DNA of 64,000 nt, from assembly GCA_023078685.1 (NCBI GenBank), contig JALGAS010000004.1:4650001-4714000 (forward strand). The letters are read 5' to 3'. Below the pieces are notes generated by a model that was given only the letters and a program-made list of their open reading frames with translations, made no database searches and was not told where the DNA came from. Position numbers and translations under genes: made by a program. Shown piece by piece: positions 33,185-45,349 of this stretch. The stretch comes from Neopestalotiopsis rosae (taxonomy: Eukaryota; Ascomycota; Sordariomycetes; Amphisphaeriales; Sporocadaceae). Position 1 is the stretch's first letter, and each line of letters begins with the position of its first letter.

Positions 33185-34815
33185 TCAACTGGACCCAGGC
33201 CTGTAGACGGCAATCTTGCACCCATTCGCATTTTTGCAGGTCAACTTCATATCGGCCTTCCAATCTTGATCATCTCGACTCTCAATCCTTTCAAACTGCC
33301 TTGCCATCCTGGTCAGTATGTACGCAGCCTCGGCGAGGCTTTTCTGGCGGCCAAGACACGCCCTGTTCCCTCCTCCGAATCCCATGAACTCAAATTGCGC
33401 AGGGCTGATTGTGTTCCAACGATCGGGCCGAAAATCTTCAACGTCGGCACCAAAGACTTCGGGGTCGCGGTGCAAGGCATGATTGCCTACTTCGACTTTG
33501 GTACCCCTTGCCGCAAAGATGGGCGCATCCTGCTGCGGCCCGCCACCGACCGGTAAGACGGTGTCGCACAGTGCCACTCGGCCCATGAGCGGAAAGATTG
33601 GGTATAGACGAAGCGCTAAGGACTGTTAGCTATATTTGGATAAGATCGCGTTGAAGTATTTGGCGACTGTACTGACCCTCGAGTATAACATTCTGTAATA
33701 CGCCAGGCTCCAGAAGAGCGTCAAAATCAAAAAAGACATCACCTCGAGCCAGTACATCGTCGCGCACTTGCTTCCAAATTGCGGGATGACGCGCAAGCAG
33801 GAAAAACACATTTCCCAACAGTGCAGATGTCGTCTCCTGCGATGCCATCATGCCTTGCAGCAATTGACTGCGAATGAAACCCACATCATCCGTTTGCGTG
33901 GAGAGCCCCTGCACCAAGCTCCTCTGTCCGGCCGATTGGACGTGTTCCATTGGGGCTTGGTCGCTGTCTAGTGCGAGATGAACATAGTAGTCGAGGTACG
34001 AATGGGCAGTTTTGCAGACCCTCAGATACTTATTCTTGGGGACGAGTTTCCACAGACGTCCGAGTATCATGCGAATCATTGTGAGAAAGAGGGCTTCATG
34101 GAAATTATCTACAAACTCTGTCGAGGTGCAAGGTGCAGCATTTTCCGCTTGGTCCGACGAAATTCCAAGCAGAAAGTGCAACGACGTGTTCAAAAACTGA
34201 TATTTCATAGTATTAGTCTCATGCGACTGTGGTTCGGCAAACAAGAAGTCTGAAACAGTGCAACATATGTGAAGGACGTACTATGATGTACAGAAGTGGC
34301 TGTAAGTCCACTGTTTGGCCATTTGTGGGCAATTGCTCGAGGAGCTTGTTCGTTTCTCGCGACAGAACGGTCAAATCAGAGATATTACTCCTTGCAAAAC
34401 TGGGCTTCAATAGCGACCGAGCCTGCTTCCATACTTCTCCATCCATTGTCAAGAAACCACGACCACAGAAGAACTCCATGCCGGGCAGTCGTTGAGGCTC
34501 TATACCCCAGTGATCATGGCGCATGTTCACAGTCTTGATGTTTTCTGGAGCAACCGTAAAAATGGTCGTGTCATTGACCAGGGTCTCCGTCGCAAAAGTG
34601 TGGCCATACTTTTGGTGAAGCCGGCGCAGAGAGGGCAAGTCATTGTGCGTGGCGATGGTCAGGTCGATGCCAAGAAATGGGTCCCATGGGCGGTGGTGCG
34701 CTGGTGGTTGACATCCATTTTGGTATATCGCTGAGGTACGTCGGCGTCGTCGCTGAATGACGAGAGCTGCAACGAGGAGAAACAGGGCGCTAAGCGAGCC
34801 TAGCCAGCGGTCCAT
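33185..34815 (-). CDS. Cytochrome P450, CYP52-like (1)
   Basis: Three exons (34282-34815, 33677-34196, 33185-33615) give 494 residues. An N-terminal membrane anchor (residues about 5-21) is followed by an Arg run. Blocks typical of the CYP52 clan are present: DLQPLLYI joined to FLNTSLHFLLG across intron 1, the I-helix region GMMASQETTSALL, ALRLYPIFP (ExxR region, split by intron 2), FRPDRW, and the heme loop FGGGNRACLGRQ with the thiolate Cys. The family hydroxylates fatty acids, alkanes or terpenoid chains at the ER with a P450 reductase. Intron 1 is set at 85 bp because shorter acceptors break the frame or the family alignment. It shares strand and neighbourhood with an alcohol-oxidase-like GMC gene. 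Confidence 0.9.
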
Positions 34816-35545
34816 GTTGTTCTTCCCTGCAGTGTCACAGGAATTCATAGACTCCAAGATCAACCTCCACCACTTGTGTCAGCGGGAGTGGTCAGCAGTG
34901 ATTGTCTGCGACGGAATAAAGAACGCGGACTTCGAACATGCTCATTCGGATCGAAAAGCACCGGCTACAAGGTCTGTTGGTGTCATTGTCACCTTACTGC
35001 AGTACTTCGCATCAGTCGGCACATGCACGATTTCTGTTGGAAGGACATGTTGGTTGTATGTGCATGCAAGCGAGGGTATGAGGCGGGGACAAGAAACTGG
35101 GTCGTTATTTCCTCTGCCACAGCGCTAGACGAAGCTGCGTTGCCGTCTACCAGCGGTTATGCGTGCTAATAATGCACCCCTGCTCAGTGCCTCCCGGGGG
35201 ATGTTGCGGGGTTTGCAGTCCCTTATTTGAGCGCTAGAAGCATCGACCTGCGCAACGCATTCAGCAATCACTACGGTACCTAGTTGTAAACGACCCAATC
35301 ACCTGTATCACACGTGGAATACTGATGCAGAATTCGTATATTATGAGTGCGATTTGAAGTTATCATCAAAGACACTGCAAATTGAACTGGTCTAGAAGTA
35401 AAGTACGTTACGATTCTCGTGCCTAGAGATTATACCTGTGGGGTACCGTCATGCTAACGAGCGGAGAATTGTCAGACCTGTAGTGCGTCTAGGCGCCATA
35501 GCACAGCAGCCCAAGCCAGCTCTGGCTTTCCATCACATAGTGAAA
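34816..35545. other. Intergenic region between P450 (1) and GMC (2)
   Basis: A 730-bp spacer upstream of the P450 and downstream of the GMC gene, both on the minus strand. It should hold the P450 promoter. No gene seen. Confidence 0.4.
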
Positions 35546-37523
35546 TCAAAGACCCAATTCCTCGATCAAGATATCAGCTGCCTTTTCACCGATTACCATA
35601 GCAGTATTGGCGGTATTGGCCGCCACATTTTGGGGCGCAATGCTCAAATCAGCAATCTTCAATCGCTGAACACCATGGACACTGAGGTTTGCATCAACGA
35701 CACCTCCGTCTTCGAGCGGTGCCATGCTGCAAGTACCGAGGGAATGCCAAGTGGTTCCGACGTTTTCGCGAACCCACTTCTCAATGATTTTATCATCCTC
35801 TGCTGTATATTTGATGTCGGTGACATTAGTGAGGGGCTCATTGATCTCAATGATTGCAGCAGGCGAGCTTCCAGAGAACGGCGGGTGCGTGGCGGCAATT
35901 TCACCCCGATAATTCTGCATCCGTCGGATGATCTCGCGTTGCTTCTTGTACGACCAGATGTGCTTTTTCACATCAATTGGATCTTTGAAAAAGCCGGTCG
36001 CGAATTCGGGTGCTTCATCAGGGTCGGAACTCTTGATGTGAATATGACCACGGGAGTATGGGTAGACCGTGAATGTGGAGATGGCAAGATACTGGGTCGG
36101 CTCGAGACCTGTTGGGTCACCGGGAAATCTATGAATCATTAGAGAACAGAATTACTAGAGATATTTCAAAAAGTTCAATACATACCCACTTAACGAGGCC
36201 ATGAGCGTCATTGGTTTGCTGGGATTGTTCTTGAAGTCCCGGTCGTAGGCCTCTTGAAACTCTGGGCCAAGTGCGGCGACTTCTGACTCACTGGGGCGCA
36301 ATTTGCACGTTACATCCTGCGCATTCCATCCCAGAATGGGAGCATTGGTCTGCAAAAGCTCACCCACATCAACGCGTCCTTGAACAATCGCATCGATGGT
36401 TTCAGTCGGCAATAGACTGGATTTGTATGCATATGTTAGCAAATGATGGTCTTGGTAGTTGGCTCCAACACCAGGTACCTGAGCAACAATAGAAACATTG
36501 GCAGCATCCAGAATGGATGGACTACCCACTCCTGATCTCTCAAGTACTGATGGTGTGCTCAATGCTCCAGCAGAGAGAACGACCATTCGTGTAGCCTTGA
36601 CACGGTGGATGGAGGTATCCTTCTGGGACTTGGCATTCGCCCTGAACTCAATGCCTGTAGCAGTCGTACCATCAAACAGCACGCGTACCACTTGACTCTG
36701 TAGGAGGAGGTGCAGGTTGGGATATGTATCAGTGGCCTTCAGCTTCGGATGAAGATACGCATGCGCTGTATCTGAACGTCGCCCATCTGGGCCGACAAAA
36801 CGCTGCGCCCTCTGAACGCCATTGTTGCTGTCCAAGTCCTGAAGATCTTCCACCTCAGGATACCCGACCTGAGCTGCGGCAGCGATAAAGTCATCTAGGG
36901 ATCGATCGGCACGGTAGGTCCCTCCAGAGACTGCAATTGGTCCACTATCGCCGTGTACACCTTTCGGATCTGCCCCGTGGTAATGTTCGAGCTAACAACA
37001 AAATCAGCGACTATGGTTTGATTGTTCACACGGCATGGACAACAACTCTACCTTCTTCAAGTAAGGAATAATTTCAACAGCAGACCATCCCGCAGTATTC
37101 CAAGAGTCCCAATCATGTCGCTGGGCACGACTATACATCATGAGGTTAATTGAAGACCCTCCGCCCAGAACACTGCCAACGGGGACAGTAAGCTGGCGAT
37201 TGCCAAGTTGCGGCTCCTGAGTTCCATTGTAGAACGAAGTGACAGTACTGGTGGGCATGAGAGCTCCCAGAAACAGGACTGGGTGAACAATGGACGCGAC
37301 ATTCTCATTATTGTCGCCAGCCTCAACCACCAAGACAGAAAGATTGGGGTCTGCTTCGGTGAGCCTTGCGGCCACGATACATCCGGCAGTGCCGCCTGCA
37401 TACCATCAGCTCACTGTCTTCAGAGTGGTGCACTATATTGCTCCGAGACAGTCTGTACTCACCACCTGCGACAATCACATCCACCTCCTCTAGGCCTTTC
37501 GGCAGCTGCGTGTAGATTCCCAT
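35546..37523 (-). CDS. GMC oxidoreductase, alcohol oxidase-like (2)
   Basis: Four exons (37463-37523, 37052-37395, 36186-36991, 35546-36128) give 597 residues. The FAD loop GGGTAG is at residues 20-25, split by the first intron. The signature GSVLGGGSSINLMMYSR and the second signature GALSTPSVLERSGVG follow. C-terminal WHSLGTCSMAP provides the catalytic His. The NVAANTANTAMVIGEKAADIL block completes the FAD domain. The layout resembles the fungal alcohol-oxidase branch of the GMC family, which oxidises primary alcohols to aldehydes with hydrogen peroxide release. Unlike methylotroph alcohol oxidases, the C-terminus (EELGL) is not a peroxisomal signal. With the neighbouring CYP52-like P450 it could oxidise a hydroxylated product. 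Confidence 0.9.
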
Positions 37524-38253
37524 TGTTGCAATTGCTACAGCAAGCACACACCTGATGGATTGGAAAGAAAAAGGAGTGAAGGTAATTGAGTGATCAAAGT
37601 GCCCGCGACATTGAGCGAATGTCTTAAATGGATGGCTCTTAAGAAATTAACCACCAAGGACATGCAGTGCTTTGCTCTTTCTTCTCCCTCTATGCACGGT
37701 TGCCGTTGGAGGGGCAAGTGGGCACATGTGTATGCAAAGTAACCGTTGTGTAGTTGAGATCCCTGATACCAAGACTCTGCGTTGATGATGTTGGTTCTAG
37801 TGGTCTCCCAATGTTCGCTTACGCCATTGAACTTTTTTCGCTACTGATCAATTTGTACCTCCAGTGTATTTGGGGCACCCGCGCGTGGTTCTTCCCCGTG
37901 TTGCTTTAATCACAAAGACCTTCATTAAAGAACTGGTGGGGCCGGGTGACTCTGGCGCACTAATGAATTGCTTGGCGCCGCACACATTCTACGCCGTGGA
38001 TAAATCTGTAACAACAAACATCAAGGGACAGATTTTGGTTAAACCGAAATGGTTTCGACAAGAAAAAATAATTGTTAGTCGTCTTTGGGAACTGTCGTTA
38101 AGGTTTCAAGTGAATTGGTTTCTTTTGAACGACAAAAAGAGCAAATGCAGGCCTGCTGCGGTATGCATGGGCTAATCAGCTACCGCGATTGTCTTCAAGT
38201 GTTGTGAATGCAAAGAATTCATCGTAATTGTAGATCAAAAATCTGTGATAGAA
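37524..38253. other. Intergenic region
   Basis: A 730-bp spacer between GMC (2) and the 3' end of the oligopeptidase gene. The one plus-strand open frame of about 100 codons has no domain and AT-rich composition; I treat it as non-coding. Confidence 0.4.
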
Positions 38254-40699
38254 CTAAATTGTCAACGTGTTGTTTGCCCGCTTGAGAGCCTCAATCAAGG
38301 CCTCTGCATTTGGACGATGTCCTAGAAACCTTTCCAACGTGCCAAGGACATCTGGGTTACAGCCACTGCGCTCCAACACAACATGACGGTATCTGTCCCA
38401 GGTATCTCGATCTCGAGGGTTCGTTGCGAATGCAGTCTGGAAGACATCCTGTGCAAAGGCTGAACACCTGATAGTAAGATTTCAATAAGCATGCGCATAT
38501 TATAGGATGTTGGTTATAAAAGCAAAGACCATTAGCATTAGGCTAATACTCACCACAAGTAAGCGTAATACCCCGAGTCCATGCCTGCCGTGAGGTGATT
38601 GAAGGATACCATATCGGTACCATCATGTCTGCATAGTGAAAAGTCTATGTTTTCCAATTCTTCTCGAGTATGATACCAGACTTTTTGGATGTCAAGACCT
38701 GCGGTTGCCTGATCGCCACTTGAGTTGTGGACTTTGAAGTCGAATATCGATATGTACCTGTGAACATGTGGCAGTTCGTTAGCGAATACAGTAGCAAGGT
38801 ACGACGTTACCTGCGATGTAGTTCCTTAGAGGTCGAGGACTGGGAGAAAGATGGCACATGAAAGGAAACCGAAGTATGCGAATACCTACAGCATGCGAAG
38901 ATAGTACATTCCCTTCTGAGCGTATCGCCGCTTCACGATGTTATTGACTAAATGTGCCGGGATTTGTTTGGGAGGCTCCGCAATTTGTCCTGGATGATCC
39001 CGACGCCACTTGTCTTGGTAGGCAGAGCTCAATGTCGAATAGTGACAGCTGAGGTCTTGCAACACATCGGTGATCCAGCACCAATTCTCAAGCATCATGC
39101 TCGGCATTTCGACAAAGTCATAGTAGAGCCCACTGACCCCGTGGAACCGCGAGTACTGGGTTTTGGAAACGAGGTTGTGAATTGCATGACCCAGTTCTGC
39201 ACGATTTACGTCAGTCAGACACGTTAGAGATTTTCGAGGGGTCAGCTACCGTGGAACAAGACCGTCACCTGAAAATGCGTCAATAAGGCAGGCATATCTG
39301 GCGAAGATGTCGTAAATCCGCACATCAGGATGGTTGAAGGGTATGCCCTGCGTCCATCTTCCCTCAGGTATCCCTGTTCCATGGTGACGTTGTGGTTACC
39401 TCTGAACTTGTTTTCCCTCCAGAGAAGGTCAAAGTACAAGTATCCCATGAACTCCACGTCTATACCTGTTTCATCCCACACTGAGAATACTTGGACGCTG
39501 TCGTGCCAGATATGGGACGCGTCGACATGATGGATGGGATCAAATCGAATCCCCAATAATGATGCAAACAGTGCAAGCATTGCTTCGGCCGTCGACTCCG
39601 CTGGGTAATACTCTGAAATTGCGACGTGATCGACATCGGACTCTCGGTCGACGATATTCTGGTAGTATAACAGGTCCCATGGAGGTAACAGATCCGATTG
39701 TGGCTCTTCCGATTTCCCCGCGGACCCGGAATTGGCCGAGCCTCCTTTTCTTTCACACTTGTCCATCAGCTGTCGCTGCTGCAATTCTTCTACCTCTTTC
39801 TTGCCCAGAGGCACAAGACCGCCTTTGACAGTCATTAGGAAGTTCTCTATCCATTCTGGATTCTTGGCCAATTGTGTTTCGGCCTTGAAGGCCGAGTGGC
39901 TCTCATAGCCAAGAAGATTGGCGCAGGAGTGGCGCTGTTTGATAATTTTGTTGAGGATTGGCAAATTTTCTGGCAGCTTCTTGTTGTCCGCAAGAAACAT
40001 GATTTTGCGTGTCTCGGCGTCATGAGCATATGTCAAGACGGCCTTGGTGCCACCGTCTGCAAATGGCACGAATATGTCTTTTTCTAAGCTCGCAGGTGGT
40101 GTTGATGATGCAGATAGCTTAGCATTTGTCCACTTGGAAATATCGTCCTTTGGCACACCGTCGAGCTCCCTGAGGCTGAACCAAACACCACCGTTCTCCT
40201 GGGCGCAGTTTCTCTGAAACGTACTTGACAGGTCATCAATTTCCTGAGCCAATCTCGAAACTTCAGCGATTCCGGCCTCGTCAAGTCGCCCGATACCACT
40301 TCGTCCAAAGTTGAGTAGTGTTTCGCTTAGAAAAAGTCTCGACTCATCATCAACATCCTCGTTTCTTTCTTGCACAGCGCGAAGGAGTTTGTACAGGTCG
40401 TTGCGCGACGTCCATCTGCTTTCGGCCTCGGTGTAGAGCTTGCGAGCCTCGAGGACCGCGTCTTGGGTAGCTACCTCTGTGGCTCCATACTGGAGCATCC
40501 AGATCACCCCCATCTCTCCGCATGTGGCATTTTCCACCTCCGCCAGGGGCCGCACGACGGTATCAAATGTCGCAGTCGCAGGTGAGATGGTGTCGACAAT
40601 ATGGTCTTGAACCGCCTTGACCTGGGTGAGAATACGTTTGATGGCCGGCACTATCTCATCAGCCCTAGGCATGAGTGGCAGAGCCTGAGGGACTGACAT
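38254..40699 (-). CDS. M3-family metallo-oligopeptidase (thimet/saccharolysin-like)
   Basis: Four exons (39250-40699, 38890-39196, 38554-38757, 38254-38467) give 724 residues, the usual length for M3A peptidases. The zinc motif HELGH is at residues 483-487, with the codon for Glu484 split by the first intron. The third ligand region FVEMPSMMLENW follows about 25 residues later, as in the family. Downstream IFDFKVHN, AFAQDVFQ and FLGHRPN match the C-terminal catalytic half. M3 enzymes cut short peptides in cytosol or mitochondria. No targeting peptide is evident, so cytosolic. The ATG at 40699 is the first ATG in the frame. Its position between oxidative tailoring genes is unusual for a housekeeping peptidase. 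Confidence 0.92.
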
Positions 40700-41571
40700 T
40701 TTGGGCAACCGCTGTAAGCCTGCTAGAAGCCTGACCAGTCCGAAAAAGTTTCTGTCAAAATAGTTCTTCTCAGAGACAAAAAGGATCCGGGAAGTTTATA
40801 AGTCCATGTCTTGACTGTAGGGACAGTTACAAACGTGCCTATGCACGTTTGTCCGCGTGATGCGCAGCTTGTAGCTCTGCTGGTACTATATGCACGTAAG
40901 CAGCTGCGACCCATGTTTGTGCCTCAGAACGGTTCTTAGGGCCTAGTGCAGTATGATAGCGCTCCAATGAAAAGCTGCGCGGCGAATTGAAGCAATATTG
41001 TATAGGTCATGCGTTCAATAAGATGACATGGGTATCGCATTTCGGTGTGGTCTCAGAAACCCCTGAGTTTGCCTAGATAGGTATATAGGTCCAACTTGTG
41101 GCAATATTACTATTCAAAGAAAATGGCCCTCCAGAACGACGGCGGTGGGAACGCCTTCATTCCGGATCGCGTCAAAACACCTGGTTCGATGCTAAATGAC
41201 CGACTGTATTGTTTCGCATTTGGATCGATTGGGTCTGATTCTTGCATTTTGACAATATCTCATTGTCCCTCATCCCATGGAATCAATTCACTCAGCATTC
41301 GCACCGCAAATATCTCCTTTGGGTGACCATTCAGAATTGATTCACACAATGGCAAGAATTTTTACACTACCACGGATCAAGAATTCGTAGCGTACAAAGA
41401 CCGGGTCATACCGAGAGTGTCAATTGGCCTATTGGCGGGGTAGGACGCTAGATCGACGGCATTCAGCGCATTTAAACCCTGAACGTTGGCGCCGTACGCA
41501 CCATAAGCCGCAGTAGCCAACATAACGTTCATTGCAAGATTATGTTGCCCTGCAAACAATATTTCAGTTCA
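40700..41571. other. Intergenic region upstream of oligopeptidase
   Basis: An 872-bp interval. A minus-strand TATAAA (40795-40800) lies about 100 bp before the oligopeptidase start. A short open frame next to the esterase stop codon (41377-41559) would need an implausibly short 26-bp intron to extend the esterase. Confidence 0.4.
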
Positions 41572-42544
41572 TTACCAGTCAAGAAAGTAATCGATCCCAT
41601 CGCACAATGCTGCAGACCCTACAGCCGCGTGATAGCTATTCGGGTACACAAGCAAGTCCACATCTCTGAGTACTGAGCTGTTCTTGACTTCACTGTAGAA
41701 CCGCTCCACAAGCTCATTTGTCTTCAATGAACTGAGCAGCGCCTGTCTCTCCTCCCAAGCTTCGTCCGTCTCGGTCCGTCTTCTCCGAGGATATTCCTCG
41801 AGACTTCCGTAGGCAAGTTGAAGTGCTGGTCTGGTGGCATTCGCAGGCAGCGATCCGTTGGTGAGAGGCTCAAGGTGATCAAAGATGTATTCATTGTTCC
41901 AGATCAAGTAAGGCGACGCGCTTAGGAAAACATCAAATAGGTCAGGCCGCACCATGAGGGCATAAATGGCGAAAAGACCACCGAAGGAGTGACCGTACAG
42001 ACCATCCCGATTGAAGGTTGCATTGGGAAAGTAGCTTCGCACCCAAGGGCGCAGGACAGTGTCCAAGAATGTTATAAAGGCGTCGGCTCCGGAGGGTACC
42101 CCAACTGGCTCAATTGTCGGTTCGCATGTCGCACACACGGGCATTTGATAGTCGTAGTAGCGCCTGTTTGAGTAGGGCGAATCCGGGATCAGATCAGGAT
42201 ACCCGATGCTCACGACGATTGTGTCGGGTTGTGCAAACTCCACGGGTCGGCGCTTGCGAAACGCCTCTGTCGCTGTCTGGGCCAGCGCATTGCCGTCTAG
42301 AACAAAGCTGCGGGGCAGTTCAGTAAGACCCGATTTGACCCACCAAAGTACAGGCGACTTACAGGGTGTCCACGGTGCTGTCGGCCTCGGGCGACGTCCA
42401 ATTCAATGGCCAGGACAATTGCACCTGGTACGTATAGGTGCCATTGGTGACGTTCCAATACGCAATGTTTGGAAGCAAAGTTGGAGGAAAGGAAGTCACG
42501 ATTGGGTTGAATGACCACGGTCCAATGGATGAAAGACTTGCCAT
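41572..42544 (-). CDS. PF00756-type alpha/beta-hydrolase esterase (IroE/BesA-like)
   Basis: Two exons (42363-42544, 41572-42307) give 305 residues. The nucleophile elbow is GHSFGG with Ser168, followed by LFAIYAL. Upstream YVL-like FVLDGNAL, and downstream SPYLIWNNEYIF, belong to the putative esterase family typified by bacterial siderophore esterases and fungal fusarinine-type esterases; SYHAAV near the C-terminus offers the catalytic His. No signal peptide, so intracellular. Two roles fit: hydrolysis of an ester siderophore, or ester cleavage/acyl transfer on a metabolite of the surrounding block. No siderophore gene is nearby, so the choice is open. Confidence 0.85.
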
Positions 42545-43069
42545 TGCGATAAGCTAACGCTTGGCGCAAGATGCAACTAGACCAACTTGAACGCGACTAT
42601 TAGATTCGCGGTTCTTCTAATGCCAACAACAACAGAAAAAGTATGTCTAGACTGTCAGGCTTTGAGAAAGAAAGTCAGACGTCAGCAGATGGATTGTTCC
42701 TGTCCTCCTAGGTAATTTATATGCATCTCTGCATACGAGTCACGGCGTGCATGCAAGGTACATACGCTTAACGCATGACATACAAGGGCCGAACCATGGT
42801 TAGTCCTGCCAATAGTGTCTTGGTGTCCAAACCTGACATTTTTAAGCCTGGATGCAGGGACCTGTCGACCTGACGTGCTTGCCATCTGATGACTTTCTCA
42901 CTTGGTCACTCCATTTCGATTTGGGCTCTTTGAATCCTGCAATACTGCAGCTGCAATTCTGACAGCTGCCCTCCGTTCCAACATGGAAGGGCCTATGATA
43001 CTCAGGTATGTCGAGCGCTAAGAACAGTATCAAGCACTACGAACAATCTAGTGTCGACCACCGTTTGTT
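42545..43069. other. Intergenic region
   Basis: A 525-bp spacer between the esterase start and the P450 (2) stop. No gene seen; it should contain the esterase promoter. Confidence 0.4.
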
Positions 43070-44750
43070 TCAATGTGCTGGACCATGGTCAACCCCTTCG
43101 ATGTCTTCCGCGGATATTTCCATGGCCTTGTCAGAGCCAGAAAAAGTCACCTTCCAGTCCCTCGTACCCCTAGGTCGTAGCTCAACATCGATATCCCAGT
43201 CAGGAACCGGCATGGCATGAATCATTGGTGACTTCGCGGTAGAGGGTTGTGCCCATTCACCTTCCACGGGATGAATATCGAAGCGCAGAACAAGAAGAGC
43301 CGCAAACATCAGCATTTCCGTAGACGCAAAGTGCCGGCCTGGACACAGTGTCGATCCCCCGCCAAATGCGCGGAAGGCTACGGGGTTCACGCGCTTGACG
43401 CCGGACTCGCGCATGAAGCGCCTGTGATTGAACTCGTCTACCGTGGCACCCCAAACGTCACGGTTCGTGTGCTGTACTTTTGATGGCATCATGATCGTGC
43501 CTCCTTTCTTGATAAATATGTCGTCGTTGAGCTGGTGGTCTTCCATCGCAATGCGAGTGGCGGTGCTGGTGGAATGGAAACGCATGACCTCCTTGAGTGT
43601 AGATAGCATCAAGGGGCAAGATGACTTGACATGAGCGAGATCAATGATGCAGACACCATCTTTGTCCTGTCGCACACCTTGCATCAACTCATCCCTGATG
43701 TCTCCAAGAACCACCGGGTCCGAGAACACATGGTATATAACCCAGAAGGTTGCCGGGAGCGTGTTTGAGAGAATAGCCTGGCTACCGGCGACTTCCATCC
43801 TTGCAGTCTCCTTGAGAGAGATGCCGAAATCCTCGTTGATCTTGAGACGAGCCTTGATCAGTTCAGAACCCTTTTCGTATGATCGCTCGTTGAAATAGCG
43901 CTCCCAGACTTGTGCCATGTATTCTCGTGCCTTGTAGCTCTTTCTGGCAAGGAATCGAGGCCAGAGTTTGAGAAGAAACATCATCATCTTCGGCTCGAAT
44001 GTGCTTTTAATAACGAGTCAGCGATCATTTATGCTTGTTTTCGATTTGTTGGAGACTTACTTCCAGGCGTTCTCCATGGCGGCATCACGGAACGGATTTC
44101 CGGGACCATACACGGCATCCGTTGAAGCCAAGAGCAGTTCATGTCTGACCCAGGCAAACATTTTGATGTTTGTCGATCCCCGGGCTGCCCATGTATCCAG
44201 AGATTGGGAAATAACCTCGATCGCCCTCCGATTCATAGCATCTAGACCAGCACCAGCACTCAGAGCCGAGTGAACATACTTGGGAAAATTCATCAAATAC
44301 CCATGTTCGTTTGTCAAGTCGCGACCCATGATTGCATTGGTCTCTTTGTTGATGCCAAATATATTGGCTGCTATTGCCGCCTCAAGGGCGGTGAAAGACA
44401 ATTTCCGTACTTGATTCTGTATCGGCCCCAGAAGGGACGGGGAATTGACGACGTAAAGCCGCGAGCCCGGCATCCGGAGCGTGTACATCGGTACATTGTA
44501 CTTGTCTCTGATGATCAAAGTACCATTAGTTTCGTCTGCATTCGTGCCAGGGGAAATAAGTTCAGGTCAACCTCATTATTCTGTGAAAATTGCCTCCTTT
44601 GGATGTCATATTGACTATCGGAGTAACAAAGGGAATGGCATCGCTCAGTGAAGGCGGCTCCTTGGCGTCCTGAGTGACACGAAGGAGGGCGACAAGAAAG
44701 ACATAGGTTGCCGCGACGGCAGCAACGACTACAGTGAAGCTGAGACCCAT
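43070..44750 (-). CDS. Cytochrome P450 (2)
   Basis: Three exons (44572-44750, 44061-44507, 43070-44003) give 519 residues. An N-terminal membrane anchor spans about residues 5-23. The I-helix equivalent is AGSQAILSNTLPATFWV, the ExxR motif is LKEVMR, and the heme loop is FGGGSTLCPGRHFA with the thiolate Cys. The organisation (NPFRDAAMENAW region, long conserved C-terminal PRGTRDW) is that of fungal P450s distantly resembling the CYP7/CYP8 group, which includes sterol- and terpenoid-modifying enzymes. The I-helix lacks the usual acidic-Thr pair (A/G-G-x-D/E-T-T), a feature shared with CYP8-type isomerases. The first intron uses a GTTGAC donor, unusual but phase-consistent. Confidence 0.88.
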
Positions 44751-45349
44751 TTTGGACTCCCTCCTAGTAGATTAAGTGCCGTCTCAGTCGATTACAAGTT
44801 CGCTAGTGGCTGTAAAGAGTGGTCGCTATGTCTGATCGAAGGGTGTTGATGGTAGCGCTGGCGCCGGCATTACAGTGACCCTTACTTTCAAAATTGTGAA
44901 ATTGCTGAGAAAGCATGAATGGCAGTGGAATTGGCGAGTGGGCAGGAGAAACATGATAACACCTGTCACGGTCAAATGCACTGAACGTGTTGGTCCACCT
45001 ACAGCTGAACATGCCTGCAAGCAGGGCCCTAGTCTACCAACGGGTTGCGATCTGGCTTGGTATAGACCCAGAAGTAAGCAGGGATCTTGGCGCTATGGCG
45101 CCCGCCGTCCCCACGCTACTTTCGGCACCCATGCAACCAACCACTAATCGCTAAAGTGTTGGTACGGGTGCTTAGTTCATGCTATCGCTGATATAAATCA
45201 TATGCACTACACGTGTTCAGGACATAAATTGTCTTAATTCATGCTAAAGAGTGTGCGATTCAAATAGTTCGACCGTGTTTTTTCATGGTATTGCCTGAAG
45301 TGTGCCCTCATGTATTCAACCACCTCGCTGTACAACACTTCTTTCGGCT
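44751..45349. other. Intergenic region
   Basis: A 599-bp spacer between P450 (2) and the 3' end of the patatin gene. No gene or repeat seen. Confidence 0.4.

Noticed and set aside
34197..34281. A shorter 32- or 55-bp first intron in the CYP52-like P450
   Set aside because: The 32-bp version is too short and out of phase. The 55-bp version adds ten residues that do not fit the family, whereas the 85-bp version aligns without a gap and has an ACTAAT branch site.
37864..38175. A 103-codon plus-strand open frame
   Set aside because: AT-rich, no domain, lies in the promoter side of an annotated gene, and composition matches intergenic DNA.
41377..41559. A downstream exon extending the PF00756 esterase
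   Set aside because: It would need a 26-bp intron and leads at once to a stop.
22021..44750. A polyketide, nonribosomal peptide or classical terpene synthase core gene in the metabolic block
   Set aside because: No large multidomain gene or DDxxD/NSE soluble terpene synthase motif is present on either strand.
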